Counted from the first letter of the stretch, positions 8,308 to 16,986 are shown. The stretch is DNA of 64,000 nucleotides from Bacillota bacterium (GCA_023408315.1 JAEYKI010000008.1:558001-622000); one strand, 5' to 3'. Notes: generated by a model not told the origin, from the sequence alone. A program made the numbers and translations.

Positions 8308-8354
8308 TTCAATCCTCAGTCGCCACGGGCGACAGCTCCTTTGCCAAAGGAGCT
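7923..8354. mobile_element. 432-bp inverted-repeat element carrying DUF559
   Basis: Ends are inverted copies (7923-7968 and 8310-8354) of a two-hairpin repeat: a near-perfect palindrome gctcctttg/caaaggagc, a second hairpin (gtcagc/gctgac on one side, gtcgcc/ggcgac on the other), then the shared TGAGGATTG end. The second hairpins differ in sequence but keep pairing, so structure is conserved. No clear target-site duplication is visible. No transposase is present other than the broken DUF559 gene. Confidence 0.65.
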
Positions 8355-8429
8355 TTCGCTAAACAGACGTTAAATTATAATCACAAAATAAACAGCTCTT
8401 TATATAATGCTAATATTCTACGTCGCCCT

Positions 8430-8556
8430 GTAGGGGCGGCCTAGCCGTCCCCGGGAGTACACAGTGCTCCCCTACCCGTATTCAGCGGCAGCCTGCATAT
8501 GCCACAAGAACTTTTATATAATATTATTTGGCGGTATAATTAACGTCCAATTATTA
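8430..8556. repeat. Direct repeat copy B of the accessory patch
   Basis: About 127 bp, the partner of 7736-7852, with small insertions in the hairpin and before the AT-rich tail. Same orientation as copy A, with 577 bp between the copies. Confidence 0.8.
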
Positions 8557-8619
8557 TCCAAATCTGAAGCTAATGCATTTGGCAGTAAACGAGTTCTATT
8601 TAAGTCATAATAAATTTTT

Positions 8620-8876
8620 CTATGGAAAAGATATTCCCATTACATCATCTACATATATTCCTTTTAGATAATAATCTTGTCGCAATACTTCTTTCATTCG
8701 TTTTTCACAAGTATATATCATCATAATAAAATGTAGTTTTTTGAAAGAAATTTTTTTAATTGAGATTTTTCGTAATTTTCAGGAACATTATAACTATTAA
8801 CACTATTATAATGTTCAATAGTTTGAATAGTATTTACGGTCAGCTTCTCATCGCCAATCAGAATTATATATTGCAT
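8620..8876 (-). pseudogene. Remnant of a small accessory protein gene
   Basis: A 51-codon frame starts at 8876 (MQYIILIGDEKLTVNTIQ...) behind a good GGAGAG site and stops at 8721. A second frame overlapping it (8724 down to 8620) encodes a 34-residue piece containing KRMKEVLRQDYYLKGIYVDD. The two read like the head and tail of one small protein whose middle has been lost, and further codons continue toward copy B. I do not know its function; its look and setting recall immunity-type accessory proteins. Confidence 0.45.
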
Positions 8877-9356
8877 TTCTCTCTCCAATAAGTCCACGCA
8901 CTTATCTGGTTCGCATTATAGACCAGGCTGTGTGAAAACAAAATGACCAAAATCCCATTCCCCACTTTGCCTACAAAAAGCTCGTGATTTAGGGGTTAAT
9001 GCCTTAAATATACTTGCGCCCAGCATTTAATTCACCACTTTATTGTTTTTTTTAAATATTTATTGCGTTTTCACACTGCTCATACAAAATTACTATCTTC
9101 CTACAATTTATGTATTCTCCACTTTCTCCCAAAATCCTTCATTTTGCGCACAGCACCGCAAACGGCACAGGTGTTTCTACCATAGCCACTCAAAATAAAA
9201 CAGGCGGGAGGCGCCAGCCGCCGCATGGCTGCCGCTCCTCGCCATAGGCTTTCCATTCGCATTTTAATGCACCCTGCATACTGTTCCGTGGCAAGGCCAA
9301 AGCAGGCAAATCTTTGTCTCACGCGGCAAAATTGCCGGCACTGCGTTATCGCAAAA
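8877..9356. other. Gene-free interval
   Basis: 480 bp without a convincing gene. The only structure seen is the short inverted-repeat pair at 8927 and 9067. A 99-codon minus-strand frame (9101-9400) overlaps the next gene and has no RBS or protein-like composition. Confidence 0.6.
8927..9079. repeat. Possible MITE-like element
   Basis: Imperfect 13-bp terminal inverted repeats, gctgtgtgaaaac (8927-8939) and its complement with one mismatch (9067-9079), enclose about 127 bp of AT-rich non-coding DNA. Size and ends resemble a miniature inverted-repeat element. No matching transposase is in the window. Confidence 0.35.
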
Positions 9357-9854
9357 TCATTGGTTGTTATTTGCCGCCGCTTCCCAAGCTGCCGGCACAT
9401 AAAGCGTACTCAGCACCACAAGGTCCAAATCAATAAAGTTGCCGTCCCCCATGCCCGCAGACTTGGAAAAGTTAACCCGTGCCGCCAAAGCATTCTTCGG
9501 CGCAATAGTGGTGATATTAACCCTGGTCACCCACAGCGACTGGACCGCCGTCGTCGCTGAACTGATCATCATGCTAAGGCCTGTGCCTATCTCCCGCCGA
9601 AATGTGTCCAGCCACGTAACGGTTATTATAACAGTTCCCGGATCAGCAACCGATGGAGACGCAATTGCAAAGCTCAACTGCAGGGAAGTTTCCAATATTT
9701 CCAAAAGAACGTCCTGGGATATATTTGCGACTCCCGGCCCCAACCGCGCGGAAGCCGTTCCATCAAAAGGGTTGCCGGTGCTTAGCGTAACATTATTGGC
9801 GTCCCAATAGCTCAGCCCTTCTTCAAAAGAAGGATTCATAATCAGGTTAGACAT
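9357..9854 (-). CDS. Jelly-roll (carbohydrate-binding-like) surface protein
   Basis: 165 residues from the ATG at 9854, which sits 8 nt after AAGGAG; the GTG three codons earlier overlaps that site and is less likely. The N-terminal NLIMNPSFEEGLSYWD, then GNPFDGTASARLG, is the opening of beta-sandwich domains found in cell-surface and spore-coat proteins (NTTRR-F1/CBM-like). No signal peptide or anchor is visible. It is monocistronic, and a spore or envelope location is inference. Composition is rich in Ala, Ser, Thr and Val. Confidence 0.65.
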   Translation of the reverse strand: MSNLIMNPSFEEGLSYWDANNVTLSTGNPFDGTASARLGPGVANISQDVLLEILETSLQLSFAIASPSVADPGTVIITVTWLDTFRREIGTGLSMMISSATTAVQSLWVTRVNITTIAPKNALAARVNFSKSAGMGDGNFIDLDLVVLSTLYVPAAWEAAANNNQ

Positions 9855-10063
9855 ATATTTCACTCCTTCGAATAGTAGTTTTCATGTACGTCCCACCGGC
9901 AAGGCAGTATAGTATATGCAGCCTTCCGCTGCTTGTTACAGTACACAATATGGATATTCAAAGCCCTCTGATTATATAAAAAATCAATCACATCCTACCA
10001 TTTTTCAGCGTTTTGTTATACAATAGTTCCATTGGGCTGTTCTTGGCGGCCTTATAAATAACT

Positions 10064-10093
10064 ATTGAATAATTATTCATTTAGTTGTATAAT
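10064..10093 (+). promoter_or_regulatory. argG promoter with overlapping ARG box
   Basis: TTGAAT (10065-10070), 17-bp spacer, TATAAT (10088-10093). A perfect 14-bp palindrome TGAATAATTATTCA (10066-10079) overlaps the -35 and agrees with the ArgR/AhrC operator consensus. An imperfect second box surrounds the -10. Repression of argGH by arginine-bound ArgR follows from known family behaviour. Confidence 0.85.
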
Positions 10094-10126
10094 TATTTAT
10101 ATTAGTTTTACCGGAGGAGTTTTACA

Positions 10127-11335
10127 ATGAAGCACAAAAAAGTTGCACTGGCATATTCGGGAGGCCTGGATACTTCCATCATCATCCCGTGGCTCAAAGA
10201 AAATTACGGCTGCGAAGTTATTGCGGTCTGCGGAAACGTGGGCCAGGGCAAGGAGCTGGACGGCCTGGAAGCAAAGGCGCTCCGCACCGGGGCCAGCAAA
10301 GCATATATTGAAGACCTCACCAAAGAATTCGTGGAAGATTTCATCTTCCCCACCATGCAGGCGGGCGCGGAGTACGAGGGCAAATACCTTCTCGGCACCT
10401 CCTTTGCGCGTCCCTTAATCGCCAAACGGCTGGTTGAGATTGCGCTCAAAGAAGGCTGCACAGCCATCTGCCACGGCGCAACCGGCAAGGGCAACGACCA
10501 GGTCCGCTTCGAGCTCACCGTAAAAGCGCTCGCGCCCGAGCTGGATATCATCGCGCCCTGGCGCATCTGGGATATCAAATCCCGTGACGAAGAGATCGAT
10601 TACGCAAAAGCGCGCAACATAGAAGTGCCCGTCACCAAGGAGCGCCCCTACAGCATGGACGCGAACATCTGGCACCTCTCGCACGAGGGCGGCGACCTGG
10701 AAGACCCCTGGAACGAGCCAAAGAAAGATTTGCTGATGATCTGCGTAAACCCGGAAGACGCGCCGGATAAAGCGGAGTATATAGAGATCAATTTCGAAAA
10801 AGGCGTTCCGGTGTCCGTAAACGGCAAAAAGCTGAACGCCGTGGAACTCCTTACCGAGCTCAACACCATCGGCGCGCGCAACGGCGTGGGGATAGACGAC
10901 ATCGTGGAAAACCGCCTGGTGGGCATGAAATCCCGCGGCGTATACGAAACCCCCGGCGGCAGAATCCTGTACACGGCGCACGCGGCGCTGGAAACGCTGG
11001 TCTTAGACCGCGCTACCATGCACTATAAATCCGAAGTTGCGGTAAAATACGCGGACCTTGTGTACGACGGCATGTGGTACTCCCCCCTGCGCGAGGCGCT
11101 TGCGGCCTTCGTGACGGATACCCAAAAGGTCGTCACCGGCACGGTGCGCGTCAAGCTGTATAAAGGTTCCTGCAAGGCCGCCGGCATCAAGTCCCCCTAT
11201 TCGCTATACAGCGAGGAGCTGGCTACCTTCGGCGAGGATGAAGTATACAACCAGAAAGACGCGGAAGGCTTTATCAACCTGTTCGGCCTGTCCCTCAAGG
11301 TGCGGGCGCAGGCAAACAAAAAGGCGGAGAAATAA
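10127..11335 (+). CDS. argG: Argininosuccinate synthase
   Basis: Condenses citrulline and aspartate with ATP in arginine synthesis. 402 residues, normal length. The ATP-binding P-loop AYSGGLDTSI is at residues 8-17, and the family signatures GATGKGNDQVRFE (about 120) and KERPYSMDANIWHLSHEGG (about 172) are intact. GGAGGAG precedes the ATG. Followed after 1 nt by argH. Confidence 0.98.
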   Translation: MKHKKVALAYSGGLDTSIIIPWLKENYGCEVIAVCGNVGQGKELDGLEAKALRTGASKAYIEDLTKEFVEDFIFPTMQAGAEYEGKYLLGTSFARPLIAKRLVEIALKEGCTAICHGATGKGNDQVRFELTVKALAPELDIIAPWRIWDIKSRDEEIDYAKARNIEVPVTKERPYSMDANIWHLSHEGGDLEDPWNEPKKDLLMICVNPEDAPDKAEYIEINFEKGVPVSVNGKKLNAVELLTELNTIGARNGVGIDDIVENRLVGMKSRGVYETPGGRILYTAHAALETLVLDRATMHYKSEVAVKYADLVYDGMWYSPLREALAAFVTDTQKVVTGTVRVKLYKGSCKAAGIKSPYSLYSEELATFGEDEVYNQKDAEGFINLFGLSLKVRAQANKKAEK

Positions 11336-11336
11336 A

Positions 11337-12716
11337 ATGGCAAAACTGTGGGGCGGACGTTTTGAGCAGGAACCGGACAAACTGGCGGAGGATTTCAACG
11401 CCTCCCTGTCCTTCGATTCACGGCTGTTCGCGGAGGACATCGCGGGCAGCATCGCCCATGCCACCATGCTGGGCCGCCAGGGCGTCATAACGCCGGAAGA
11501 AGCGGAAAAAATCTGCATCAACCTGCAAGGCATTCTGGCGGACCTGCTGATCGGCCGGGACGCGTTCCTGGACGAGGACGAGGATATACATTCGTGCGTG
11601 GAGCGCATACTCACCGAGCGTATCGGAACCACGGGCAAAAAGCTGCACACCGGCCGCAGCCGCAACGATCAGGTCGCGCTGGATATGCGGCTCTACATGC
11701 TCAAGGCGATCGACCAGACGGTTGTGGAAATCGTCAGCCTTTGTTCCGTGCTCATCGATATCGCGGAGAAAAACCTGCAAACCATCATCCCCGCGTACAC
11801 GCACCTGCAAAAGGCGCAGCCTTCCACCCTGGCCCATTACATGATGGCGTACTGCGAGATGTTCAGCCGTGATATCGGCCGGTTTCTGGATTGCAAAAAG
11901 CGCACGGACAGCATGCCTCTCGGCTCGGGCGCGCTTTGCGGCACCACCTACCCGCTGGACAGGGCGTATGTCGCCAAGCAGCTCGGGTTCACTAAAATCA
12001 CGCCCAACAGCCTGGACGCGGTTTCAGACAGGGACTTCCTGCTGGAATACCTCTCCGCCGCCGCCATCTGCCAGATGCACCTCTCCCGCTTTTGCGAGGA
12101 AATTATCCTCTGGTCCACAAACGAGTTCGGCGTGCTCAGGCTCTCGGACGCGTATTCCACCGGGTCCAGCATCATGCCGCAGAAAAAGAACCCGGATATG
12201 GCGGAGCTCATCCGCGGCAAAACAGGCCGCGTCTATGGCGATCTCATCTCCCTCTTCACCGTCCTCAAGGGCCTGCCCCTTGCGTATAACAAAGACATGC
12301 AGGAGGATAAAGAGTGTGTGTTCGACGCGGCGGACACCTTAACAGCCTGCCTCAAGATATTTACGGCGATGATTGCAACTGCCGAGTTTAATACCGAAAA
12401 GCTTTACGCCAGCGCGGGCCTTGGGTTCACGAACGCCACCGACGCGGCGGATTATCTGGTCAAAAAAGGCATGCCCTTCCGCGACGCGCACGAGGTCATC
12501 GGTAAAATTGTGCTGTTCTGCGAGAAGCACGGCCTGGCGGTGGATCAGCTCAGCCTGCCCCAGCTACTGGAGTTTTCGGAGTTGTTTGGCGAAGATGTGT
12601 ACGAGGCCATTTCCCTGGAGGCGTGCGTCAATTCCCGCAGCCTGCCCGGCGGCCCCGCCCCCGCAAGCGTGCAGAAGCATATAGACAAGATGAAAGAATT
12701 TTTAAAAAAGATATAG
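11337..12716 (+). CDS. argH: Argininosuccinate lyase
   Basis: Cleaves argininosuccinate to arginine and fumarate. 459 residues from the ATG at 11337 (MAKLWGGRFEQ), immediately after the argG stop; the frame is open upstream but inside argG. Signatures HTGRSRNDQVALD and the flexible catalytic loop GSSIMPQKKNPD are present. Ends at an intrinsic terminator. Confidence 0.98.
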   Translation: MAKLWGGRFEQEPDKLAEDFNASLSFDSRLFAEDIAGSIAHATMLGRQGVITPEEAEKICINLQGILADLLIGRDAFLDEDEDIHSCVERILTERIGTTGKKLHTGRSRNDQVALDMRLYMLKAIDQTVVEIVSLCSVLIDIAEKNLQTIIPAYTHLQKAQPSTLAHYMMAYCEMFSRDIGRFLDCKKRTDSMPLGSGALCGTTYPLDRAYVAKQLGFTKITPNSLDAVSDRDFLLEYLSAAAICQMHLSRFCEEIILWSTNEFGVLRLSDAYSTGSSIMPQKKNPDMAELIRGKTGRVYGDLISLFTVLKGLPLAYNKDMQEDKECVFDAADTLTACLKIFTAMIATAEFNTEKLYASAGLGFTNATDAADYLVKKGMPFRDAHEVIGKIVLFCEKHGLAVDQLSLPQLLEFSELFGEDVYEAISLEACVNSRSLPGGPAPASVQKHIDKMKEFLKKI

Positions 12717-12720
12717 AAAT

Positions 12721-12748
12721 TTTAAAGGAGGCTGCTCGCCTCCTTTTA
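12721..12748 (+). terminator. Terminator of argGH
   Basis: Perfect 9-bp stem (12724-12732 with 12738-12746), 5-nt loop, T-run. Confidence 0.85.
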
Positions 12749-12803
12749 CCTCTCGCCAAAGGGCCACTTAACCCTTTGGAATCCCATTGCTACTTTTCAT
12801 CAA

Positions 12804-12850
12804 GGCTCCCTCTGTCGAGGGAGCTAGCGGCGCAGCCGGCCAAGGGAGAG
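12804..12850. repeat. Solo copy of the two-hairpin palindromic repeat
   Basis: ggctccct/agggagct hairpin followed by a second GC-rich hairpin and an AAGGGAG end: the same architecture as the ends of the 7923-8354 element but diverged in sequence, and without a gene. Another hairpin, ccaaaggg/ccctttgg, lies just upstream at 12757-12780. Confidence 0.6.
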
Positions 12851-12907
12851 TCCTGACCACATCGCTTCATGTAGCACCCCTCGCTTCGCTGCCTCCCTTG
12901 GATATAT

Positions 12908-13090
12908 CTATCTCTTCTTCCTCTGCCTTATCAAAAGTATAATAAGCCATACCGCGCCAATCACGGCAGCCAGTATGCTTACAATCATAACAGGAACAAC
13001 CATTCTTTCCCCCAGTGCCGGAAACAAAAAGCTGCTTAAAAAATAAATGGCTATGCTTGCAGCCAATGCCGTTATCAAAACTGTCTTCAT
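12908..13090 (-). CDS. Small two-helix membrane protein
   Basis: 60 residues: two hydrophobic helices (about 3-25 and 30-53) and a basic C-terminal tail RQRKKR. A GGACGGAG site precedes the ATG. No family recognised. It lies between a repeat region and the CPBP gene on the same strand; independence from a larger system cannot be judged. Confidence 0.6.
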   Translation of the reverse strand: MKTVLITALAASIAIYFLSSFLFPALGERMVVPVMIVSILAAVIGAVWLIILLIRQRKKR

Positions 13091-13188
13091 TGCTCCGTCC
13101 TTTTCAAGCCCCCTGTTTATATAACCGTAGCTTGTAGTTTCTGCAAAACCGCGTTAAAATACCCGCCCGCACGGTTTGTATTCAGAGA

Positions 13189-13923
13189 TTATGCATTTTG
13201 ATTATGTGCCGGGTTATTTCTCTTCTTTATTCTATACTGGTAATACAGCAACAATAATATAATAACTGCAATTCTGAATGATATTCCAATAATTCCGCCC
13301 TCCGGCCCGTAATTGCCGCCCGTAAAAATATCTTGATCCCCAACAAAGCTTTGCCCAATGATACCGCCATAATTCATACCGCTTACCGGGAATCCCAATA
13401 CGGGTCCTTGAAAAAAGTTCCATGCAAAATGCAAACCAAACGGCAGCCATATGCTCTCGCTTGCAATAAAAGCAATGGAATACATAACTCCGCCCAATCC
13501 GTTGCTGATAACAGAGACAACAGTCGCGTTTGGATTACCGGCATGCGCCAGTCCAAACAAAGCTGCAACAATGATTACGGCTATATACCGGTTCTTTAAA
13601 ATTCTTATGAATCCGGTCAGCATAAAACTGCGGAACAAGAGTTCTTCAGCAAAAGCCATGATAGCCAAGGTGATCAGCGAGCTTAAGAATGCAATATCAA
13701 TTGCAAATGCATTCTGAACGCTGATAAAACCCAAACCCAGTTCCACACAAAAAATTCCGGCCATAGCTAAAAGGCCGATAACAAGCCCGGCTATAATATC
13801 CTGACCGGCGTATTTGTTCCATGTAATCTTAAGATACTGTGCAAGCGGCGTTTTATTTCTCCTGGCAATCACTATGGTGTAAACAATAAAAAAAAGTGCT
13901 GTAATGGTAATGATCGAGTCCAT
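13189..13923 (-). CDS. CPBP family intramembrane glutamic endopeptidase
   Basis: 244-residue polytopic protein of the CAAX-protease/bacteriocin-processing (CPBP, Abi) family. The three active-site motifs are visible: EELLFR (EExxxR), FGLAHAGN (FxxxH) and HFAWNF (HxxxN), each in a hydrophobic helix. Substrates of such proteins vary (bacteriocin immunity, signal peptides); nothing nearby identifies this one. Single gene. Confidence 0.88.
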   Translation of the reverse strand: MDSIITITALFFIVYTIVIARRNKTPLAQYLKITWNKYAGQDIIAGLVIGLLAMAGIFCVELGLGFISVQNAFAIDIAFLSSLITLAIMAFAEELLFRSFMLTGFIRILKNRYIAVIIVAALFGLAHAGNPNATVVSVISNGLGGVMYSIAFIASESIWLPFGLHFAWNFFQGPVLGFPVSGMNYGGIIGQSFVGDQDIFTGGNYGPEGGIIGISFRIAVIILLLLYYQYRIKKRNNPAHNQNA

Positions 13924-14163
13924 TTTTTCTTTGTATGATAATCAATCATACCGTCCCTTCTGTAGAGTGTTACACTTCAAGAGCTAAAATTGTAATCATA
14001 TAACAATATTCTCTGTTTCTTCTTAAAACCCTTTTTATACAATAATTTAAAGGCGCAGCCCTAGTGTTCATGATACGCATCCATATCTTTGCTGTCCTGC
14101 TACACCCGTTCCGCGGAATCATCTTCGGAAGTTGTTCAATAACAGCGTTTCCTTTTATATTCC
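13924..14163. other. Intergenic interval without recognised genes
   Basis: The region between the divergently oriented CPBP and ABC-F genes. A short inverted repeat tatgat/atcata lies 12 bp upstream of the CPBP start (13936-13952). Nothing else is supported. Confidence 0.5.
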
Positions 14164-14232
14164 TTGACAAACAGCTCTCCTAAAGGATAGAATACAAAAC
14201 GTGTGCATATTGGCAGCCGTTGCCACAACGGC
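14164..14232 (+). promoter_or_regulatory. Promoter and leader hairpin of the ABC-F gene
   Basis: TTGACA (14164-14169), 18-bp spacer, TAGAAT (14188-14193), then a leader with a perfect 7-bp hairpin (14216-14222 with 14226-14232) 30 nt before the start codon. ABC-F resistance genes often have leader attenuation; no T-run follows this hairpin, so a role is only possible. Confidence 0.6.
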
Positions 14233-14261
14233 AAATACAGCCTGATGCGTTAAGGAAACAA

Positions 14262-15791
14262 ATGGGCTTGATAGAAGTAAAAAATATATCGCATACCTTT
14301 GGAGACAAGGTGCTGTATACAGACGCGTCGTTTGAGCTGTTCAAGGGCGAGCACATGGGCTTGGTCGGGCAGAACGGCACGGGCAAGACTACCCTGCTCA
14401 ATTCCATCATAGGCGAGGTCATCCCGGACAAAGGCGAGATTCGCCGCCAGAGCGATATCCGCATCGGATACCTGGACCAGCACGCAAAGCTGGACGCCTC
14501 CGCCACGGTTTTGGATTACTTAAAGACAGCGTTTGCAGACCTGTATGAAATAGAGGCAAAGCTCAACCAGTTGTATGAGGATATGGCGACGGACAGCGGC
14601 GCGGATACCATGCGCAGGGTTTCCAACTTCCAGAACATGCTGGATACCCGCGGTTTTTACATGATAGACGCAACCGTGCTTAAGGTGGCGGACGGCCTTG
14701 GCATCACGGCCCTGGGTGTGGACAGCCAGCTTGGAACCCTGAGCGGCGGGCAGCGCGCCAAGGTGATCCTGGCAAAGCTGCTGCTGGAAAAGCCAAACCT
14801 GCTGCTTTTAGATGAGCCCACCAACTTCCTGGATAAAGAGCATATCGAATGGCTGGTGGAGTATTTAAAAGCGTTTGAGGGCGCGTTCATCGTAATCTCC
14901 CACGATTTCGATTTCCTGGATAAAATAACAACCTGCATCTGCGATATTGAGTTTGGGCATATAGAAAAATACAGCGGCAACTTCACAAAGTTCTTAAAAC
15001 AAAAGGCTTTAAAGCGGGAAAATTACATAAACGAATACGCTTCCCAGCAAAAGCAGATCAAAAATCTTGAAGAGTATATAGCCAAAAACAAGGCGCGCGC
15101 CGCCACCGCGAATATGGCGAAAAGCCGCCAGAAGCAGCTGGACAAGATTGATAAGTTGTCCGCGCCCGAGTCCGCCCCCAAGCCGAATTTTCACTTTGAG
15201 TCCCTGCCAATCACCACGGAGAAAACGCTGGTGGTAAAAAAGCTGGAGATCGGCTATTACTACCCTCTGCTGCCCAAGCTGAATTTTGAGGTATTGTCCG
15301 GGCAGAAAATCGTGATCACCGGCTTTAACGGCATCGGCAAATCAACGCTGCTAAAAACGCTTATCCGGCAGATACCCGCAATCTCAGGCGGATTCCAGTT
15401 TGCGGATACCATCAAAATCGCATACTTCGAGCAGGATCTGAACTGGGAAGATAAAGAGCAAACCCCGGTGCAGATCGTGTCCAATAAGTTTCCGCTGGCG
15501 GAAAAGCAGGTGCGCAAGCACCTTTCGCAGTGCGGCATCAAGGCCAAAAACGCGATGCAGCCCGTTGAAACCCTGAGCGGCGGCGAGCAGGCCAAGGTGA
15601 AGCTCTGTATCCTAATGCTCACCAAAGCGAACCTTTTGATACTGGACGAACCCACCAACCACCTGGACGCCGATACAAAAGCCGCTTTTAAAGAAGAGCT
15701 GATCAAATGGAAAGGCAGCATCCTATTTGTCTCGCATGAGGCCGCCTTTTATAAAGACTGGGCGGATAAGATCATACATATCGGAGTTTAA
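14262..15791 (+). CDS. ABC-F family ATPase
   Basis: Cytosolic protein with two ABC domains and no membrane segments, 509 residues from the ATG at 14262 (AAGGA site). Walker A motifs GQNGTGKT (36-43) and GFNGIGKS; signatures LSGGQ and LSGGE; Walker B LLLLDEPTNFLD and LLILDEPTNHLD. The short charged linker between domains (about residues 245-310) is the part that reaches toward the peptidyl-transferase centre in ribosome-associated members. It could be a housekeeping translation factor or an antibiotic-resistance (target-protection) type; the sequence alone does not decide. Confidence 0.92.
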   Translation: MGLIEVKNISHTFGDKVLYTDASFELFKGEHMGLVGQNGTGKTTLLNSIIGEVIPDKGEIRRQSDIRIGYLDQHAKLDASATVLDYLKTAFADLYEIEAKLNQLYEDMATDSGADTMRRVSNFQNMLDTRGFYMIDATVLKVADGLGITALGVDSQLGTLSGGQRAKVILAKLLLEKPNLLLLDEPTNFLDKEHIEWLVEYLKAFEGAFIVISHDFDFLDKITTCICDIEFGHIEKYSGNFTKFLKQKALKRENYINEYASQQKQIKNLEEYIAKNKARAATANMAKSRQKQLDKIDKLSAPESAPKPNFHFESLPITTEKTLVVKKLEIGYYYPLLPKLNFEVLSGQKIVITGFNGIGKSTLLKTLIRQIPAISGGFQFADTIKIAYFEQDLNWEDKEQTPVQIVSNKFPLAEKQVRKHLSQCGIKAKNAMQPVETLSGGEQAKVKLCILMLTKANLLILDEPTNHLDADTKAAFKEELIKWKGSILFVSHEAAFYKDWADKIIHIGV

Positions 15792-15833
15792 AGCCTCCGG
15801 CGTATTTTCTTAAGCCCGCTTTCTGTTACCTTT

Positions 15834-16883
15834 TTACTTATGATCAGACGGCTGGTTGTCCCGAATAACCAGCTCTCCCTTCAGGCGGTACATGCCTGCC
15901 TTCCAGTTCAAGCGGTAGTTCTGTTCCTTAAAACACTCATAAATTTTTTGTGCAAAACGGTCGTACGGCTGCTTGTATACGGTTATGCCCATCTCCTCGC
16001 ATTCGTCAAAATCGTCCACACTAACCAAAAGAACGTCGTCAATATTACGCGCAATCAGCTCTCTTTTTAAGGCGATCCCCATTTCTCCGTCGCTGCAAAT
16101 AATACTTTTAGGCCTGTATTTGGGGCATAAATGCTCAAAAATAAAATCATCCGGCTTATTGGCGAGAGCGTTTTTAAAATCCCATGGAAAATTCCAGATA
16201 ACGCCCATGGGCACTATTTCCTTGAATGCCTGATTGCGCTCCTGAAAACTCGAAGGGCCCGTGTTTTCCCTTGTTACGTATACAACGCTTTTATTTCCGT
16301 TCTCCATAACATATTGGTATAAGGCGGATATGGAATCATAATTGTCCAGGCAGACGCAATCCGCAAAAGGCGTATTTACGGTGATATCAAAAAACACAAG
16401 ATTCATTCCCAGGCCGCGCAGCCGCCGTATATACCGGGGGTCTAATATTTTATAATCGAGCCATATAACCGCGTTGTGAATATTTCTTTGGAGCAGCTTA
16501 AATAGTGTATCCTCTATGGATTCATGCTCCGATTGCTGTATAAATACTACAAGCGAATTATTTTCATCCGCTATTTTTTGAAAATAATCTATAAAAGTTG
16601 CGAAGAATATCCGTTGCGCAGGGGCCACAAACGCAATGATATCAAGCGTGCCGTTGTAACTTTGCCAGTTCAGTGAGACCGTTGTGCCTTTTCCGACCGT
16701 ACGCCTGACAACGCCTTCCTTTTCCAGCGAATCAAGCGCTTTCCGGACCGTTACGCGGCTCATTTTATACTGGTCTGCCAAAATCCGTTCCGCAGGTATA
16801 ACGTCACCGTCATTATAGATTCCTTCATTGATCCTGCGCATGATATCATTTTTCAGGGATATATACAGTAAATCATTCGTCAT
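15834..16883 (-). CDS. GntR-type repressor with LacI-like effector domain
   Basis: 349 residues. The N-terminal winged helix (about 1-70) carries the GntR pattern: IPAERILADQYKMSRVTVRKAL, then LEKEGVVRRTVGKGT. The remainder resembles periplasmic-binding/LacI sugar-sensing domains (VFFDITVNTPFADCVCLDN; CSDGEMGIALKRELI), as in AraR. The ATG at 16883 with AGGTG is preferred to an upstream TTG. A perfect palindrome inside its own promoter indicates autoregulation. No sugar operon is adjacent, so the regulated genes are elsewhere or lost. Confidence 0.88.
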   Translation of the reverse strand: MTNDLLYISLKNDIMRRINEGIYNDGDVIPAERILADQYKMSRVTVRKALDSLEKEGVVRRTVGKGTTVSLNWQSYNGTLDIIAFVAPAQRIFFATFIDYFQKIADENNSLVVFIQQSEHESIEDTLFKLLQRNIHNAVIWLDYKILDPRYIRRLRGLGMNLVFFDITVNTPFADCVCLDNYDSISALYQYVMENGNKSVVYVTRENTGPSSFQERNQAFKEIVPMGVIWNFPWDFKNALANKPDDFIFEHLCPKYRPKSIICSDGEMGIALKRELIARNIDDVLLVSVDDFDECEEMGITVYKQPYDRFAQKIYECFKEQNYRLNWKAGMYRLKGELVIRDNQPSDHK

Positions 16884-16949
16884 AGGCGCACCTGGCAATC
16901 AAACCTTTAAATTAAAACCAACTGCTGTCTTAAAATGCTGTTATTAATC

Positions 16950-16986
16950 TTAAAGGTATTATATATTAATACCTTTAAACAGTCAA
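16950..16986 (-). promoter_or_regulatory. Promoter and operator of the GntR-family regulator
   Basis: Minus-strand TTGACT (16981-16986), 17-bp spacer, TATAAT (16958-16963). A perfect 12-bp inverted repeat with a 5-bp centre (16950-16961 and 16967-16978) fills the spacer and the -10. Confidence 0.8.

Noticed and set aside
7382..9079. CRISPR array
   Set aside because: The repeats here are few, long and not regularly spaced; no cas genes in the window.
9101..9400. 99-codon minus-strand ORF after the surface-protein gene
   Set aside because: Overlaps the end of a better-supported gene, lacks an RBS and shows no domain.
12623..12856. 77-codon plus-strand ORF across the end of argH
   Set aside because: Runs out of frame through argH, its terminator and a palindromic repeat; no RBS.
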